Shown here piece by piece: positions 1 through 7,570 of a stretch of 32,184 nucleotides of DNA. The DNA comes from Kiloniellales bacterium (GTDB taxonomy: Bacteria > Pseudomonadota > Alphaproteobacteria > Kiloniellales > JAKSBE01): NCBI GenBank assembly GCA_028282935.1, contig JANQGU010000394.1:1-32184 (forward strand), in the 5' to 3' direction. How positions within the stretch are numbered: the first letter of the stretch is position 1; each line of letters opens with the position of its first letter. Made by a program: the position numbers and the translations under genes. The notes beneath the pieces are model-generated. The model did not search any database and was not told the origin of the DNA. It worked only from the letters and a program-made list of their open reading frames with translations.

Positions 1-761
1 CGGGCCACGTGGACCTTGACGTCGGAGGCCGCGAGGATCGGCTGCATGTCCTTCGGCGGCGGCCGGTCGGTGAAGAGGGCGTCGATCTGGCGCAGGTGGC
101 CGAGCTGGACCATGGGCTGGCGGCCGAACTTGCTGTGGTCGGCGACCAGGAAGACGGCGCGCGACTGCTCGATGATGGTCTTGGCGACCTGGACCTCGCG
201 GTAGTCGTAGTCCAGCAGGCTGCCGTCGGCGTCGATGCCGCTGATCCCGATGATCCCGAAGTCGACCCGGAACTGACGGATCAGCTCGATGGTCGCTTCG
301 CCGACGATGCCGCGGTCCCGGTTGCGGACCACGCCGCCGGCGACGATGACCTCGAAGTCGGGGTTGCCGCTCAAGAGGCCGGCGACGTTCAGGTTGTTGG
401 TGATGATCCTCAGGCCCTGGTGGTCCAGCAGGGCCCGGGCGACCTCCTCGGTGGTGGTGCCGATGTTGATGAACAGCGAGGCCTGATCGGGGATCTGCGC
501 CGCCACCGCCCGGGCGATGCGCTGCTTCTCGGGCAGGCAGAGGACCTGGCGGGTGGAATAGGACAGGTTGGCGACCGAGGAGGGCAGGCCGGCGCCGCCG
601 TGATAGCGCTGGAGCTGCGCCCGCTCGCAGAGCTGGTTGATGTCGCGGCGGATGGTCTGCGGGGTCACGCCGAAGAGTTGGGCCAGGGCCTCGATCGAGA
701 CGAAGCCCTGGCGGCCGGCCAGGTCCAGTATCTCCTTCTGTCGGCGATCCTGAGAGCTCAC
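1..761 (-). CDS. glpR: GlpR-type DeoR family repressor, 3' end cut by window
   Basis: Transcriptional repressor of glycerol-3-phosphate use. It reads from a GTG at 761 to the window edge, 253 codons; the stop lies outside. The N-terminus has the DeoR winged helix-turn-helix (about residues 20-45, with T-I-R-R-D at 36-40). A sugar-phosphate sensor domain follows, with F-I-N-I-G-T-T-T at 97-104, T-N-N-L-N-V-A, G-I-S-G-I-D and D-H-S-K-F-G-R. From memory, E. coli GlpR is about 252 residues and matches these motifs along its length, so only a few C-terminal residues should be missing. The GTG start is preceded by GAAGGGA. The family senses glycerol-3-phosphate and usually controls glpD/glpK/glp transport genes, which would lie outside the window. 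The upstream gap (762-854) contains TATGCT as a possible -10. Confidence 0.93.
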   Translation of the reverse strand, partial: MSSQDRRQKEILDLAGRQGFVSIEALAQLFGVTPQTIRRDINQLCERAQLQRYHGGAGLPSSVANLSYSTRQVLCLPEKQRIARAVAAQIPDQASLFINIGTTTEEVARALLDHQGLRIITNNLNVAGLLSGNPDFEVIVAGGVVRNRDRGIVGEATIELIRQFRVDFGIIGISGIDADGSLLDYDYREVQVAKTIIEQSRAVFLVADHSKFGRQPMVQLGHLRQIDALFTDRPPPKDMQPILAASDVKVHVA

Positions 762-854
762 CGCCGGGTCCCTTCGCTGACGTTCGCAGCCTCTGTCGCC
801 GGGACAGCATAGCGGAAAGGCGGCGTTTGGGCGATGGCCTCGGGAAGGCGGCGC

Positions 855-1373
855 TCAGCGCGGGTTGCAGCAGTGGCGCTCGGCCGGCCGCAGCACCGTC
901 TGCGGCGCGCTCTGCGGCTCGGCTTCGGATTCCAGCCCGTCGGACAGCACCAGAGCCGCGGATTCCCGCCGGCCGACCTCCGGCGTGACCAGCACGGCGC
1001 CGACCCCGAAGCCGATCTTGCCGAGCTGGCTCTGCGCCCGCACGTAGGCCACGTCGCCGGCCTCCAGGCTGAGGTAGATGACGCTGGCGTCGTCGTCGAC
1101 GGTGTGGATCCGGTAGCGTCCGGGCAGGGCGTCGCGGTAGAAGACCGCGCCCGAGACCGCCTTGCCGATCCGCTGGTCGTTGATCACGAAGTCGGTGTCG
1201 CGGGCGATCAGGAAGGCGTCCAGCGGCCGGTAGAAGTAGATCCGCGCCTGGCCGGGCAGCGCGCCCGGCGGAGCGGCATAGACCTCGTTCAGCTTCGGCC
1301 CGGCCGCGCAGCCGGACAGCAGCGCGAGCCCCAGGGCGGCGGCGAGGAGGTGCTGTGCCAGGCGGCGCGGCAT
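855..1373 (-). CDS. DUF2846-like outer-membrane lipoprotein
   Basis: Small lipoprotein of 172 residues with unknown biochemical role. The start at 1373 is chosen because it is followed at once by a basic N-terminus, a hydrophobic stretch and the lipobox L-S-G-C (Cys22), and is preceded by AGGGA. The frame is open further upstream to 1463, but that extension is Pro/Arg-rich and would bury the signal peptide. The mature part contains A-R-I-Y-F-Y-R-P, then a beta-rich segment with D-A-L-P-G-R-Y and L-E-A-G-D-V-A-Y-V, which is the pattern I associate with DUF2846 lipoproteins. It is divergent from the MaoC gene at 1597 and is not obviously linked to glpR by function. Family assignment is from pattern recall, not a search. 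Confidence 0.75.
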   Translation of the reverse strand: MPRRLAQHLLAAALGLALLSGCAAGPKLNEVYAAPPGALPGQARIYFYRPLDAFLIARDTDFVINDQRIGKAVSGAVFYRDALPGRYRIHTVDDDASVIYLSLEAGDVAYVRAQSQLGKIGFGVGAVLVTPEVGRRESAALVLSDGLESEAEPQSAPQTVLRPAERHCCNPR

Positions 1374-1532
1374 CGCGGATTCCCTGAACCACGAGGAGCG
1401 GGGTCCCGTCACGCTCTGCCTGGCGCGGAGTCCGGGCGGCGGCGGTAACCATAAAGATTCCATCGCAATCCGAAGAAAGGCTTAAGGGGCGGCGGTTTAG
1501 GCCGCTTGCCCCGAATTAAAGGTTTGGTTATC

Positions 1533-1561
1533 TTGCATTGCAGTATAATTGCTGCAGCGCA
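1533..1561 (+). promoter_or_regulatory. TATAAT promoter embedded in TGC/GCA-rich repeats
   Basis: A perfect TATAAT (1544-1549) sits between TTGCATTGCAG and TTGCTGCAGCGCA, upstream of the MaoC hydratase start at 1597. No good -35 lies at 17 bp; TTGGTT at 1524 gives only a 14-bp spacer, which fits a regulated promoter. The clustered TGC/GCA motifs resemble the TGC-rich sites bound by PhaR-type polyhydroxyalkanoate regulators. That link is an inference. Confidence 0.45.
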
Positions 1562-1596
1562 CAACAAGGGTTTGGCGGAAAAAGGGGGACTGCAGG

Positions 1597-2085
1597 ATGC
1601 ACGACGGCCACGGCTACTTTCTGGAAGAGCTCAGCGTCGGCATGAGCGAGAGCTTCACCAAGCAGGTGAGCGACCAGGACATCGTCGGCTTCGCGAACGT
1701 CTCCGGGGACACCAACCCGGTCCACCTCGACGGGGACTTCGCCCGCCAGACCCGCTTCAAGGAGCGGATCGCCCACGGTCTGCTCTCGGCCAGCTATATC
1801 TCCGCCGTCCTGGGCACCCGGCTGCCCGGGCCCGGCTGCATCTATCTGAGCCAGAACCTGAAGTTCCGCGCCCCGGTGCGGATCGGCGACACCGTCACCG
1901 CCAAGGCGACCATCACCGCCATCGACCCGGAGAAGGGCAAGATCGACCTCGAAACCGTCTGTACGGTGGGCGACAAGGTCGTGATCGACGGCCAGGCCCA
2001 GCTCCTGGTGTCCAAGCGGGGGGCCGCGGGGCCGGTCCCGGACGCCCAGAACGACAACGGGCTCGGCAAGGCGGCGAACGGCTGA
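1597..2085 (+). CDS. phaJ: MaoC family (R)-specific enoyl-CoA hydratase
   Basis: Hot-dog-fold hydratase of 162 residues, expected to add water to trans-2-enoyl-CoA to give (R)-3-hydroxyacyl-CoA, which can feed polyhydroxyalkanoate synthesis or a related acyl-CoA pathway. The hydratase-2 motif F-A-N-V-S-G-D-T-N-P-V-H spans residues 32-43, with the expected catalytic Asp38 and His43. I-A-H-G-L-L and the C-terminal strand pattern also fit. The start at 1597 follows an AG-rich leader with GGGGG and AGG; an earlier ATG in frame at 1549 overlaps the TATAAT and adds a non-conserved stretch. The PhaJ label is likely but not certain: MaoC proteins of this length also act in other pathways. The TGC-rich promoter upstream mildly favours a PHA link. 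Confidence 0.85.
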   Translation: MHDGHGYFLEELSVGMSESFTKQVSDQDIVGFANVSGDTNPVHLDGDFARQTRFKERIAHGLLSASYISAVLGTRLPGPGCIYLSQNLKFRAPVRIGDTVTAKATITAIDPEKGKIDLETVCTVGDKVVIDGQAQLLVSKRGAAGPVPDAQNDNGLGKAANG

Positions 2086-2092
2086 GGCGCGC

Positions 2093-2124
2093 CGCCCTTC
2101 CTGTCCGCCGCCCTTCCTGTCCAA
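2093..2124 (+). repeat. Tandem direct repeat, two copies of 16 bp
   Basis: The unit GCCGCCCTTCCTGTCC occurs twice back to back in the short gap after the MaoC gene. It lies outside both flanking coding regions, and no function is apparent. Confidence 0.7.
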
Positions 2125-2250
2125 GGTCTTGAAAACAGGGAGCCGGCCGGGCGCGAGGCAGGGCCTACCCAGCCGCCTTCCGCCGCGATAAGGTGTCGCC
2201 CGCTTGGGGCAGCTCGGCTGCGTTGGGAGCGGGCAGTTCGCGGAAGGACC

Positions 2251-3219
2251 ATGGCGATCTACAGGCATAGCGAGGGTTTGCCGCCGGAGGCGCGCGGCGC
2301 GGTGATCGCCGTGGGCAACTTCGATGGCGTCCACCTCGGGCACCAGGCAGTGATCGCGGCGGCGCGCGACCAGGCGGCCGGCCTGGGGACGGCGCTCAAC
2401 GTCCTGACCTTCGAGCCGCATCCCCGCCGGGTCTTCCAGCCGGACCTGCCGCCCTTTCGCCTGACCCCCTTGCGGATCAAGGCCCGGGCGCTGGAGGCGG
2501 TTGGCGTCGACAACATGATCGTGCTGCACTTCGACCTCGACTTCTCCAGGCGCTCGGCCGAGGCCTTCGTCGGCGAGGTCCTGCTGCGCGACCTCGGCGC
2601 CCGCCACGTGGTGACCGGCTGGGACTTCCGCTTCGGCCACAAGCGCGGCGGCGACGTCGCGCTGCTGGAGGCGCTCGGCGCCGAACGGGGCTTCGGCACC
2701 ACGGCGGTCGCCCCGGTCGCGGCCGCCGGCGGCGAGGTCTATGCCTCCAGCCGGATCCGGGCCTATCTCAAGGACGCCGCGCCGGCCAAGGCGGCGGCCC
2801 TGCTCGGCCGGCCCTGGGAGATCGAGGGCCGGGTCGACCGCGGCCGGGGCCGGGGCCGGACCCTCGGCTTCCCGACCGCCAACATCGACCTCGGCGACTA
2901 TCTCTCGCCGGCCCACGGCATCTACGCGGTCCGCGCCGGGGTCGACGCCGGCAGCGAGACCGACTTCCGGGACGGGGTCGGCTACTTCGGCGAGGAGCCG
3001 GTGACGGCCGGCCAGCGGCCGCCCTTCGAGGTCCACTTCTTCGCCGATCCGGGCGATCTCTACGGCCGCCACCTCAGGGTGCAGCTGATCGACTACGTCC
3101 GGCCGGACAAGAAGTTTGACGGCCTGGAGCCTTTGAAGGCACAAATCGCCGAGGATTGCCGCGCGGCGCGGCGAATTCTGGAGGGCCGGGACCCGGCGGC
3201 GGCCAGCGCCGCGGGGTAA
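2251..3219 (+). CDS. ribF: Bifunctional riboflavin kinase / FAD synthetase
   Basis: Cytosolic two-domain enzyme of 322 residues that phosphorylates riboflavin to FMN and adenylylates FMN to FAD. The N-terminal nucleotidyltransferase domain (about 1-185) carries G-N-F-D-G-V-H-L-G-H at 22-31 and the A-S-S-R-I-R motif at 165-170. The C-terminal kinase domain has L-G-F-P-T-A-N-I at 205-212, the F-E-V-H-F-F segment with the presumed catalytic Glu260, and D-L-Y-G. Length is normal for the family. The stretch before F-E-V-H is unusual (D-G-V-G-Y-F-G-E-E-P instead of the common G-V-A-N-I-G-x-R-P-T), but the catalytic parts are kept. It stands before ileS, as in many alphaproteobacteria. Confidence 0.96.
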   Translation: MAIYRHSEGLPPEARGAVIAVGNFDGVHLGHQAVIAAARDQAAGLGTALNVLTFEPHPRRVFQPDLPPFRLTPLRIKARALEAVGVDNMIVLHFDLDFSRRSAEAFVGEVLLRDLGARHVVTGWDFRFGHKRGGDVALLEALGAERGFGTTAVAPVAAAGGEVYASSRIRAYLKDAAPAKAAALLGRPWEIEGRVDRGRGRGRTLGFPTANIDLGDYLSPAHGIYAVRAGVDAGSETDFRDGVGYFGEEPVTAGQRPPFEVHFFADPGDLYGRHLRVQLIDYVRPDKKFDGLEPLKAQIAEDCRAARRILEGRDPAAASAAG

Positions 3220-3316
3220 CGGCCCGCCCCAAGCCGGGCCGGAGACGGCCCCCGCTGCCCTAGAGCCACGGCGCCCGAGCGTCAGCCACAAAGATTGAGA
3301 TCGCGAGACCTTCGTT

Positions 3317-6154
3317 ATGAGCGAAGACTACAAATCCACGGTTTTCCTGCCGCGCACCGACTTCCCGATGCGCGCCGGCCTGCCCAGGCGCGAGCCCGAG
3401 ATCCTCGCGCGCTGGGAGGAGATGAACCTCTACAAGCGCCAGCGCGAGGCCGCCAGGGGCCGCGAGAAGTTCATCCTCCACGACGGCCCGCCCTACGCCA
3501 ACGGGCACCTGCACATGGGCCACGCCATGAACAAGGTGCTGAAGGACGTCATCAACCGCTCCCAGCAGATGCTCGGCAAGGACGCCAACTACGTGCCCGG
3601 CTGGGACTGCCACGGCCTGCCCATCGAATGGAAGGTCGAGGAGCGCTACCGCGCCGAGGGCAAGGACAAGGACGAGGTGCCGGCGGTCGAGTTCCGACGC
3701 GAGTGCCGCGACTTCGCGACCCACTGGATCGGCGTCCAGACCGAGGAGTTCAAGCGCCTGGGCGTGGTCGGCGACTGGGAGACGCCCTACACCACCATGA
3801 GCTACGCCGCCGAGGCGCAGATCGTGCGCGAGCTCGGCAAGTTCCTGATGAACGGTGGCCTCTACGCCGGCGCCCGCCCGGTGCTCTGGTCGGTGGTCGA
3901 GAAGACCGCCCTGGCCGACGCCGAGGTCGAGTACCACGACCATGTCTCGCCGACCATCTGGGTCCGCTTCCCGGTCGTCACGGCCAGCATCCCGGCTTTG
4001 AAGGACGCCAGCGTGGTCATCTGGACCACAACGCCCTGGACCATCCCCGGCAACCGCGCCGTGGCCTTTGCCGAGGACGAGACCTACGTCGTGGCCGAGC
4101 TGGGCGCGGCCGAGGAGAAGTCGGGTGTGCTGCCGGGCGAGAAGATCGTCGTCGCCAAGGCCCTGCTGGACTCGGTCCTGGCCGACGCCAAGGTCACCGC
4201 GCACCGGGTCCTGGCCGAGGTCAAGGGCGCCGACTTGGCCGGCACGGTGACGGCTCATCCTTTCCGGGGGCAGGGATACGACTTCGACGTGCCGCTCTTC
4301 GCGGCCGACTTCGTCACCATGGACCAGGGCACGGGCTTCGTGCACATCGCGCCCGGCCACGGCGCCGACGACTTCCTGCTCGGCCGGGCCAAGGGTCTGG
4401 AGGTGCCGCAGACCATCGACGGCAGCGGCCGCTTCCTGCCCCAGGTGCCGCTCTTCGCCGGAACCGTGGTCTACGACGCCAACGGCAAGGAAGGCGACGC
4501 CAACGGCAAGGTGATCGGCGCCCTGGCCGGGGCCAAGGCGCTGCTGACCAAGGGCCGCCTGAAGCACAGCTATCCGCATTCCTGGCGCTCCAAGGCGCCG
4601 CTGATCTTCCGGAACACGCCGCAGTGGTTCATCTCCATGGAGAGCAACGACCTGCGGATCAAGGCGCTGAAGAGCATCGAGGACACCCGCTTCGTGCCGG
4701 CCGCCGGCAAGCAGCGGCTCTACAACATGATCGAGCAGCGCCCGGACTGGTGCGTATCGCGCCAGCGCTTCTGGGGCACGCCCCTGCCGCTCTTCGTCCA
4801 CAAGGCGAGCGGCGAGGTTCTCCGCGACCAGGCGGTGATCGACCGGGTCGCGGCGGCCTTCGAGGAGGAGGGCGGCGACGCCTGGTTCTCCAGCGAGCCG
4901 CAGCGCTTCCTGGGCAACGACCACAAGGCCGAGGACTACGAGCAGATCACCGACGTGGTCGAGGTCTGGTTCGATTCCGGCTCGACCCACGCCTTCGTGC
5001 TGGAGGCCCGGGACGACCTCGCCTGGCCGGCCTCGCTCTACCTGGAAGGCTCGGACCAGCACCGCGGCTGGTTCCACACCTCGCTGCTGGAGTCGGCCGG
5101 CACCCGCGGCCGGGCGCCCTACGACGCGGTCCTGACCCACGGCTTCGCCCTGGACGAGCAGGGCAAGAAGATGTCCAAGTCCCTGGGCAACATCACCGCG
5201 CCCCAGGAGGTCATCGACAAGAGCGGCGCCGACATCCTGCGGCTCTGGGTCGTAGCCTCGGACTACGCCGAGGACGTGCGGATCGGCCCCGAGATCCTGC
5301 GCACCCAGGTCGACGCCTACCGGCGGCTGCGCAACACCCTGCGCTACCTGCTCGGCAACCTGGACGGCTTCGCCGAGAAGGAGCGCCTGGCCCCGGCCGA
5401 GATGCCGGAGCTCGAGCGCTGGGTCCTGCACCGCCTGGCCGAGCTCGACCAGGTCGTCCGCAAGGGCTGCGCGGACTTCGACTTCCACGCCATCTACCAG
5501 GCCCTCAACGCCTTCTGCGCGGTCGATCTCTCGGCCTTCTACTTCGACGTCCGCAAGGACTCGCTCTACTGCGACCATCCGGACTCGACCCGGCGCCGGG
5601 CCTGCCGCACGGTACTGGACCAGGTCTTCTCCTGCCTGACCGCCTGGCTGGCGCCGATCCTCTGCTTCACCGCCGAGGAGGCCTGGCTCTGCCGCTTCGG
5701 CGAGACGCCGGAGGCCGAGGACAGCGTCCACCTGCGGCTCTTCCCCGAGATCCCGGCCGAGTGGCGCGACGAGGCCCTGGCCGAGAAGTGGGCCAAGGTG
5801 CGCCAGGTGCGCCGGGCGGTGACCGGCGCGCTGGAGCTGGAACGGGCCGAGAAGCGGATCGGCTCCAGCCTGCAGGCCAGCCCCCGGGTCTTCATCGAGG
5901 ACGACGCGCTGCGCCGGGCGCTCGACGGGGTCGACATGGCCGAAGTCTCGATCACCTCGGGGATCGAGATCGTCGGCGGCGCGGCGCCCGAGGGCGCCTT
6001 CGTCCTGGAGGAGGTGCCGGGCGTCGGCGTGGTCCCGGGCCCCGCGGCCGGCGACAAGTGCGCCCGCTGCTGGCGGATCCTGCCGGAGGTCGGCCAGCAG
6101 GCGGACTTCGCCGGGCTCTGCCGCCGCTGCGCCGACGTGCTGGCGCCGGCATGA
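3317..6154 (+). CDS. ileS: Isoleucyl-tRNA synthetase
   Basis: Class I aminoacyl-tRNA synthetase of 945 residues that charges tRNA-Ile with isoleucine and hydrolyses mischarged valine. The class I signature G-H-L-H-M-G-H is at 63-69, and G-W-D-C-H-G-L-P follows. The large editing insertion contains T-T-P-W-T-I-P-G-N, the second signature K-K-M-S-K-S is around 617-622, and an anticodon-binding helical domain follows. The C-terminal zinc finger has Cys915, Cys918, Cys935 and Cys938. The last codon overlaps the lspA start as ATGA, which suggests translational coupling. Length is normal for bacterial IleS, and nothing is missing. Confidence 0.98.
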   Translation: MSEDYKSTVFLPRTDFPMRAGLPRREPEILARWEEMNLYKRQREAARGREKFILHDGPPYANGHLHMGHAMNKVLKDVINRSQQMLGKDANYVPGWDCHGLPIEWKVEERYRAEGKDKDEVPAVEFRRECRDFATHWIGVQTEEFKRLGVVGDWETPYTTMSYAAEAQIVRELGKFLMNGGLYAGARPVLWSVVEKTALADAEVEYHDHVSPTIWVRFPVVTASIPALKDASVVIWTTTPWTIPGNRAVAFAEDETYVVAELGAAEEKSGVLPGEKIVVAKALLDSVLADAKVTAHRVLAEVKGADLAGTVTAHPFRGQGYDFDVPLFAADFVTMDQGTGFVHIAPGHGADDFLLGRAKGLEVPQTIDGSGRFLPQVPLFAGTVVYDANGKEGDANGKVIGALAGAKALLTKGRLKHSYPHSWRSKAPLIFRNTPQWFISMESNDLRIKALKSIEDTRFVPAAGKQRLYNMIEQRPDWCVSRQRFWGTPLPLFVHKASGEVLRDQAVIDRVAAAFEEEGGDAWFSSEPQRFLGNDHKAEDYEQITDVVEVWFDSGSTHAFVLEARDDLAWPASLYLEGSDQHRGWFHTSLLESAGTRGRAPYDAVLTHGFALDEQGKKMSKSLGNITAPQEVIDKSGADILRLWVVASDYAEDVRIGPEILRTQVDAYRRLRNTLRYLLGNLDGFAEKERLAPAEMPELERWVLHRLAELDQVVRKGCADFDFHAIYQALNAFCAVDLSAFYFDVRKDSLYCDHPDSTRRRACRTVLDQVFSCLTAWLAPILCFTAEEAWLCRFGETPEAEDSVHLRLFPEIPAEWRDEALAEKWAKVRQVRRAVTGALELERAEKRIGSSLQASPRVFIEDDALRRALDGVDMAEVSITSGIEIVGGAAPEGAFVLEEVPGVGVVPGPAAGDKCARCWRILPEVGQQADFAGLCRRCADVLAPA

Positions 6155-6753
6155 CGGGCTCCGGCAAGATGGGCGCCGGCGCGAAGGGCCCCCTCTCCGG
6201 AGGCTTCGGCAGGGTTCAGGCCTTCGCCCTCGGCCTGGCCGCCGCGATCCTGATCGCCGACCAGCTCAGCAAGTGGCTGATCCTCGAAGTGGTCCTGGCC
6301 GAGCGCCGCTTCGTCGAGGTCACCAGCTTCTTCAACATCGTCCTGGTCTACAACCGCGGCGTCAGCTTCGGCATGTTCGCCGAGGGCGCCGGCAGCTGGC
6401 AGCCCTGGGTCCTCTCCGGCGTCGCGGTCGCGATCACCCTGGGGCTGCTCGTCTGGCTCTGGCAGACCCGCCACTGGCTACCGGCGACGGCGATGGGCCT
6501 GATCATCGGCGGCGCCATCGGCAACACCATCGACCGGCTGTTCCGGGCCGAGCGGGCGGTGGTCGACTTCCTGGACTTCCACGGCTTCCTCTTCAGCTTC
6601 CCGCCGCTGAACGGTCACTGGCCGGCCTTCAACGTCGCCGACAGCGCGATCGTCGTCGGCGTTCTGGTCTTGGTTTACGATGGGTTGTTCCTGCAGCCTC
6701 AGGACGATACACTCGCCGCTTCGGGGGAAGGAAGGAAACAAGGGGATAGCTGA
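6151..6753 (+). CDS. lspA: Lipoprotein signal peptidase (signal peptidase II)
   Basis: Inner-membrane aspartyl protease of 200 residues that removes the signal peptide from prolipoproteins after lipidation. Four hydrophobic segments are visible. The family motifs are D-Q-L-S-K near the N-terminus, F-N-I-V-L-V-Y-N-R-G-V-S-F-G, and the two catalytic aspartates in G-N-T-I-D-R (Asp128) and F-N-V-A-D-S (Asp164). The ATG at 6151 overlaps the ileS stop as ATGA; a second ATG at 6169 would trim the flexible N-terminal Gly/Lys-rich lead and cannot be excluded. It precedes a lipoprotein gene (bamF) by one base, so protease and substrate are probably co-transcribed. Confidence 0.96.
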   Translation: MTGSGKMGAGAKGPLSGGFGRVQAFALGLAAAILIADQLSKWLILEVVLAERRFVEVTSFFNIVLVYNRGVSFGMFAEGAGSWQPWVLSGVAVAITLGLLVWLWQTRHWLPATAMGLIIGGAIGNTIDRLFRAERAVVDFLDFHGFLFSFPPLNGHWPAFNVADSAIVVGVLVLVYDGLFLQPQDDTLAASGEGRKQGDS

Positions 6754-6754
6754 T

Positions 6755-7333
6755 ATGAGACGCGCGGCCTTCGTCGCAGGCGCGGGCTTGTTGGTTTTGG
6801 GGCTGGCGGCCTGCAGCAACGTGCAAAAGCAGCTTGGCATGGGCAAGCAGTCGCCCGACGAGTTCCGTGTGGCATCGCAGGCGCCTTTGAGCCTGCCGCC
6901 CGATTACCGCCTCCGCCCGCCCGAGCCGGGCGCCGTGCGGCCGCAGGAGGGCACGCCGACCCAGCAGGCGCGGCGCAGCGTCTTCAAGCTGGACAAGACG
7001 GACGGGACCACGCCCGTGCGCGCCTACGGCGGTGGCGGCACGCAGAGCGCCGGAGAACTGGCGCTGACCCAGCGCGCCGGCGCGAACCGGATCGATCCTC
7101 AGATTCGCCAGCTGGTGGAGGTCGAGAGCGACCAGCTCAACGAGGACGCGACCACCTTCATCGATTCCCTGCTGTTCTGGCGCGAGCCGCTGCCGCCCGG
7201 CAGCGTGGTCGACGCCCGGGCCGAGTCGGACCGGCTGCGCGAGAATCGCGCCCTGAACCGCCCGGTCAACGCCGGCGAGACGCCGATCATCAAGCGGCGC
7301 GCGCGGGGCATCCTGGAAGGCGTCTTCGACTAG
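6755..7333 (+). CDS. bamF: DUF3035 lipoprotein, BamF-type outer-membrane assembly subunit
   Basis: Lipoprotein of 192 residues. The ATG lies one base after the lspA stop and follows AAGGGG. The signal peptide ends in the lipobox L-A-A-C (Cys20). The mature region begins S-P-D-E-F-R-V-A-S-Q-A-P-L-S-L-P-P-D-Y-R-L-R-P-P, the hallmark opening of the alphaproteobacterial DUF3035 family, described in Caulobacter as the BamF component of the outer-membrane beta-barrel assembly complex. The C-terminal half is helical and rich in charged residues. Location right after lspA is typical of the order. The family is clear; the BAM role is by family. Confidence 0.88.
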   Translation: MRRAAFVAGAGLLVLGLAACSNVQKQLGMGKQSPDEFRVASQAPLSLPPDYRLRPPEPGAVRPQEGTPTQQARRSVFKLDKTDGTTPVRAYGGGGTQSAGELALTQRAGANRIDPQIRQLVEVESDQLNEDATTFIDSLLFWREPLPPGSVVDARAESDRLRENRALNRPVNAGETPIIKRRARGILEGVFD

Positions 7334-7359
7334 AGCCTTTCGAGACAGAACAGGATTTG

Positions 7360-7393
7360 CGGCTCAGGTCGGCGCGATCTGAGCCGTTCTTGT
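7360..7393 (+). terminator. Rho-independent terminator after bamF
   Basis: The 8-bp stem CGGCTCAG (7360-7367) pairs with CTGAGCCG (7379-7386) and is followed by a T-rich run (TTCTTGTTT). It lies 26 bases after the bamF stop and closes the ribF-ileS-lspA-bamF block. Confidence 0.8.
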
Positions 7394-7442
7394 TTCATGT
7401 TCTTGCTTGTGGGGCCGGCGGGGTTTCCGCTGGCCGCGCGCG

Positions 7443-7450
7443 TTAACCAT
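7443..7450 (+). promoter_or_regulatory. TTAACCAT motif, CtrA half-site-like
   Basis: TTAACCAT followed by AAAG lies upstream of the M16 peptidase pair. TTAACCAT resembles a half-site of the cell-cycle regulator CtrA. A related TAACCATAAAG is at 1446-1456. A single 8-mer is weak evidence. Confidence 0.25.
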
Positions 7451-7570
7451 AAAGCAATCCTCCGGCGGCCACGCTGGGGCGCGGTTGTTGCGCGGGCTCG
7501 CGCGCAAGCCTATATCCCTGCGGTGAGCGGCCTGCGCCGGCGTAGGCTGGATCGCCCTTCCGGAGGTATC

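Noticed and set aside
9-812. A 267-codon plus-strand open frame opposite glpR
   Set aside because: Its translation is low-complexity Asp/Leu/Gly-rich text typical of antisense frames in GC-rich DNA, while the minus strand gives a complete GlpR match.
3260-5731. An 823-codon minus-strand open frame inside ileS
   Set aside because: It is the mirror frame of a well-conserved isoleucyl-tRNA synthetase, with repetitive Gly/Val/Asp/Leu composition and no motif.
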